Positions 62,051 through 64,000 of a stretch of DNA of 64,000 bases are shown in pieces. Source of the stretch: JAJDYQ01 sp963662865 (lineage in GTDB: Bacteria > Pseudomonadota > Gammaproteobacteria > JAJDYQ01); contig OY759969.1 of NCBI GenBank assembly GCA_963662865.1, positions 2,170,001-2,234,000 on the forward strand, given 5' to 3'. Each line of letters begins with the position of its first letter. Within the stretch, counting starts at the first letter, position 1. The translations under genes and the position numbers were made by a program. The notes under the pieces are model-generated. The model ran no database searches. It had not been told where the DNA came from and saw nothing but the letters and a program-made list of their open reading frames with translations.

Positions 62051-62298
62051 TGTGTATTCCCTTGTTGCGGTCTTCTATTTTTGAAGACAGATCAAAGAAA
62101 AGCCGGCAAGCGGACTAGCCTCTTGTCGGCGTGCGAAACCAATCAGTATAGCAGATGTTTTGCTGAACTTTCCGGCTTTACATGCATTTCTCACCAAAAT
62201 TTCCTATTTTAAGCGGGCAATTAATGTGGCTTCACAAAGATTTTACTTCAAGATTAGATGTAAACTGCTATTTTACAAGGATAAATATGATCGCTGAA

Positions 62299-64000
62299 TT
62301 ATTGGTGGGACACAGGTTGCCTGAGAATATTTTTTTCCTCATCTGTAAGGGAGCGCCCCTGCTTGATTTTTTCCAGAATCTGGTTCGGGTGCAAAGGATG
62401 ATACTTGCCGAGTTGGCGAAAAGTATCAGTGAACTCTGCTTCCAGCCGGTGTTCTTCAAGCTCAATCGGGAATTGAGCCAGCTTAGCAAGATGCTTACCG
62501 TATTTGCTGTCACGCCAATGTTCGAGGATAACGCCCAGATGAGCATCGGGCCTGTCTTGCAGAAAAGTGAGCAATTCGGCCAGTAAGTTAGCCCCGGGTA
62601 CATTGTATCTGGAAAGATCATCTATATCGTGTGCCAGCCGGGCTAATTCGGGTTGCTGTAGCAATAACGTGATCAGATGGCGGGTCGTAGGGCCTGTTTT
62701 CCGGATGATGGGCCTTGCGGGTTTTGTGCTCGCAGGTTTCGGGTCCGGCACGGTAATTTTAGCCAGACGTTCAATTGATAGTTCAGTGTGTTTCGCCAGC
62801 TCATCAAGCATGATCTCATGAAATACCCCGCCCGGTAATTTTTGCAGCAAGGGTTGTGCCTGTTTCGCCAGCCACGAACGGCCATCAGGGGTGGATAAGT
62901 CGATATCGGTCTCCAGGTGGGCAAAGAAATACTCTGAAAGCGTCTGAGCCTCGCTGGCCAACCGTTCAAATTTGACTCTCCCATGTTGCCGGATCATGCT
63001 GTCCGGGTCTTCGCCATCCGGCAAAAACAGGAATCGCATCATGCGGCCGTCACGCATAACCGACAGGGCATTTTCCAGCGCACGCCAGGCGGCATCACGA
63101 CCAGCGCGGTCACCATCAAAACAGAACACGATCTCCGGTGCGATCCTGAACAATTTCTTCAGGTGATCCGAAGTGATGGCCGTACCCATCGTGGCGACGG
63201 CGTTTCGTATTCCGCTCTGCGCCAGAGCGATGACATCCACATAGCCCTCGACGACATAAAAACTTTCGAGCTTTCTGACAGACTTGCGTGCCTCATACAG
63301 GCCGTAGAGCTCTTTGCCTTTGTGAAAGACCGGGGTTTCCGGTGAATTGAGGTATTTGGCACGGCTATCCTTTCCCAGGATGCGGCCGCCAAAACCGATA
63401 ATATGGCCACGTCGGTCCCGAATGGGAAACATGATGCGCTCACGGAAGCGGTCATACGTCTGCCCGCTATCACTTCTGATCAGCATCCCACTCCTTAGCA
63501 GGTTATCGTGCTTATCTGTGCCTAGGGCCCTGGTGAGATTGTTCCGGCCGGGCGGTGCATAACCCAGACCGTATTCAGCAGCAATCTCGCCACTAAGGTC
63601 ACGATTTTTCAGGTAATCAATGGCGATACGATTGTGTTTGAGTTGCCGGCGGTAATAGGCCGCAGCCTGTTGTAACAGATCATACAGATCCGAACTGGCC
63701 TGTCCTGCTTGAGGGCCCTGTCCGGGTTTACGAGGCACTTCCATGCCCTGTTGCGAGGCAAGTGACTCTATGGCCTCAACGAAGTCCATGCGCCCGTATT
63801 CCATCAGAAAGGTTAAAGCGGTACCGTGAGCGCCGCATCCAAAGCAATAGTAGAACTGTTTTGCGGGACTAACAGTAAAGGAAGGCGTTTTCTCATTGTG
63901 GAAAGGGCAGCAGGCGCTGTATTCGCGGCCTGCCTTTTTCAATGGGATGTGTGCATCAATCACCTCCACGACATCAACGCGACTGAGCAGATCGTCGATG
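62299..64000 (-). CDS. dnaG: DNA primase DnaG, 5' end cut by window edge
   Basis: 567 codons visible. The frame is open to the right edge (IDDLLSRVDVVEVIDAH), so the true start lies outside. The zinc-binding domain shows CCPFHNEKTPSFTVSPAKQF and YYCFGCGAHG. TOPRIM segments are YVVEGYVDVIALAQSGIRNA and IVFCFDGDRAGRDAAWRALE. The C-terminal DnaB-interacting helical domain ends at 62299. Synthesises RNA primers at the fork. Upstream of rpoD on the same strand. Confidence 0.97.
   Translation of the reverse strand, partial: IDDLLSRVDVVEVIDAHIPLKKAGREYSACCPFHNEKTPSFTVSPAKQFYYCFGCGAHGTALTFLMEYGRMDFVEAIESLASQQGMEVPRKPGQGPQAGQASSDLYDLLQQAAAYYRRQLKHNRIAIDYLKNRDLSGEIAAEYGLGYAPPGRNNLTRALGTDKHDNLLRSGMLIRSDSGQTYDRFRERIMFPIRDRRGHIIGFGGRILGKDSRAKYLNSPETPVFHKGKELYGLYEARKSVRKLESFYVVEGYVDVIALAQSGIRNAVATMGTAITSDHLKKLFRIAPEIVFCFDGDRAGRDAAWRALENALSVMRDGRMMRFLFLPDGEDPDSMIRQHGRVKFERLASEAQTLSEYFFAHLETDIDLSTPDGRSWLAKQAQPLLQKLPGGVFHEIMLDELAKHTELSIERLAKITVPDPKPASTKPARPIIRKTGPTTRHLITLLLQQPELARLAHDIDDLSRYNVPGANLLAELLTFLQDRPDAHLGVILEHWRDSKYGKHLAKLAQFPIELEEHRLEAEFTDTFRQLGKYHPLHPNQILEKIKQGRSLTDEEKNILRQPVSHQ

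Noticed and set aside
1..64000. CRISPR arrays, rRNA operons, prophage or plasmid origins
   Set aside because: No regularly spaced repeats, rRNA sequence, phage structural genes or iteron arrays were seen on either strand.

Overview
The window reads as a chromosomal segment of a gammaproteobacterial chemolithoautotroph. The evidence is a complete proteobacterial alpha-carboxysome operon with form I RuBisCO, together with housekeeping gene orders known from E. coli and its relatives: rpsP-rimM-trmD-rplS, pcnB-folK-panB-panC, xerD-dsbC and dnaG-rpoD-(ileX). No sulfur-, nitrogen- or hydrogen-oxidation genes fall inside the window, so the electron donor cannot be read from it. The genus is not identifiable from the sequence alone.

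Layout. 1-7 kb: a PhoX-like phosphatase cut by the left edge, a VWA-FHA membrane protein, a small unknown protein, a TlpA-type thioredoxin, a cytoplasmic Ser/Thr kinase, an HNH nuclease and a fructosamine-kinase-family protein. 6.9-18 kb: a tandem-domain BMC shell protein and a NUDIX hydrolase, then cbbL-cbbS-csoS2-csoSCA-csoS4A-csoS4B-csoS1-csoS1-(ferritin-like)-(acRAF-like)-mcdA-mcdB-cbbR. This encodes CO2 fixation, shell, carbonic anhydrase, scaffold, RuBisCO assembly factor, intracellular positioning and the regulator in one stretch. 18-22.5 kb: an AT-rich accessory patch with a GT10 fucosyltransferase-like gene and a nitronate-monooxygenase-like gene, bordered by two decayed transposases (IS481-like and IS256-like). 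22.6-35 kb: mostly core genes on the minus strand (dsbC, xerD, thioredoxin, L,D-transpeptidase, htpG, ogt, ribosomal protein and tRNA modification genes, pantothenate and folate genes, pcnB). 35-44 kb: an RDD protein, sufBCD plus a SufT-like gene, a Wzx-like flippase, cysC, tRNA-Arg, ferredoxin and CnoX. 44-48 kb: two convergent AT-rich O-antigen-ligase/TPR proteins. 48-51.5 kb: a copper-type operon (Cys-rich small protein, TolC-family lipoprotein, multicopper oxidase). 51.7-60.1 kb: a genomic island carrying malonate uptake and catabolism (GntR regulator, TRAP transporter, malonyl-CoA decarboxylase and synthetase). 60.2-64 kb: rpoD and the start-truncated dnaG.

The most striking observation is at the island borders. 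The 5' half of a tRNA-Ile2(CAT) gene lies directly downstream of rpoD (60129-60170, minus) and its matching 3' half lies 8.4 kb away (51675-51719, minus). Joined at the shared 10-bp sequence CGATTATGAG, the halves make a perfectly paired 77-nt tRNA with encoded CCA. The island itself carries a different, intact tRNA-Ile2(CAT) 39 bp from one junction, which would replace the essential tRNA that the insertion destroyed. No integrase remains in the island. Other points of interest are the BMC-T/NUDIX pair in front of the carboxysome operon, a candidate programmed frameshift site in csoS2, an apparent lack of any ATG/GTG/TTG start for pcnB, a long inverted repeat before the HNH gene, and a strong promoter with an 11-bp inverted-repeat operator in front of the malonate operon.
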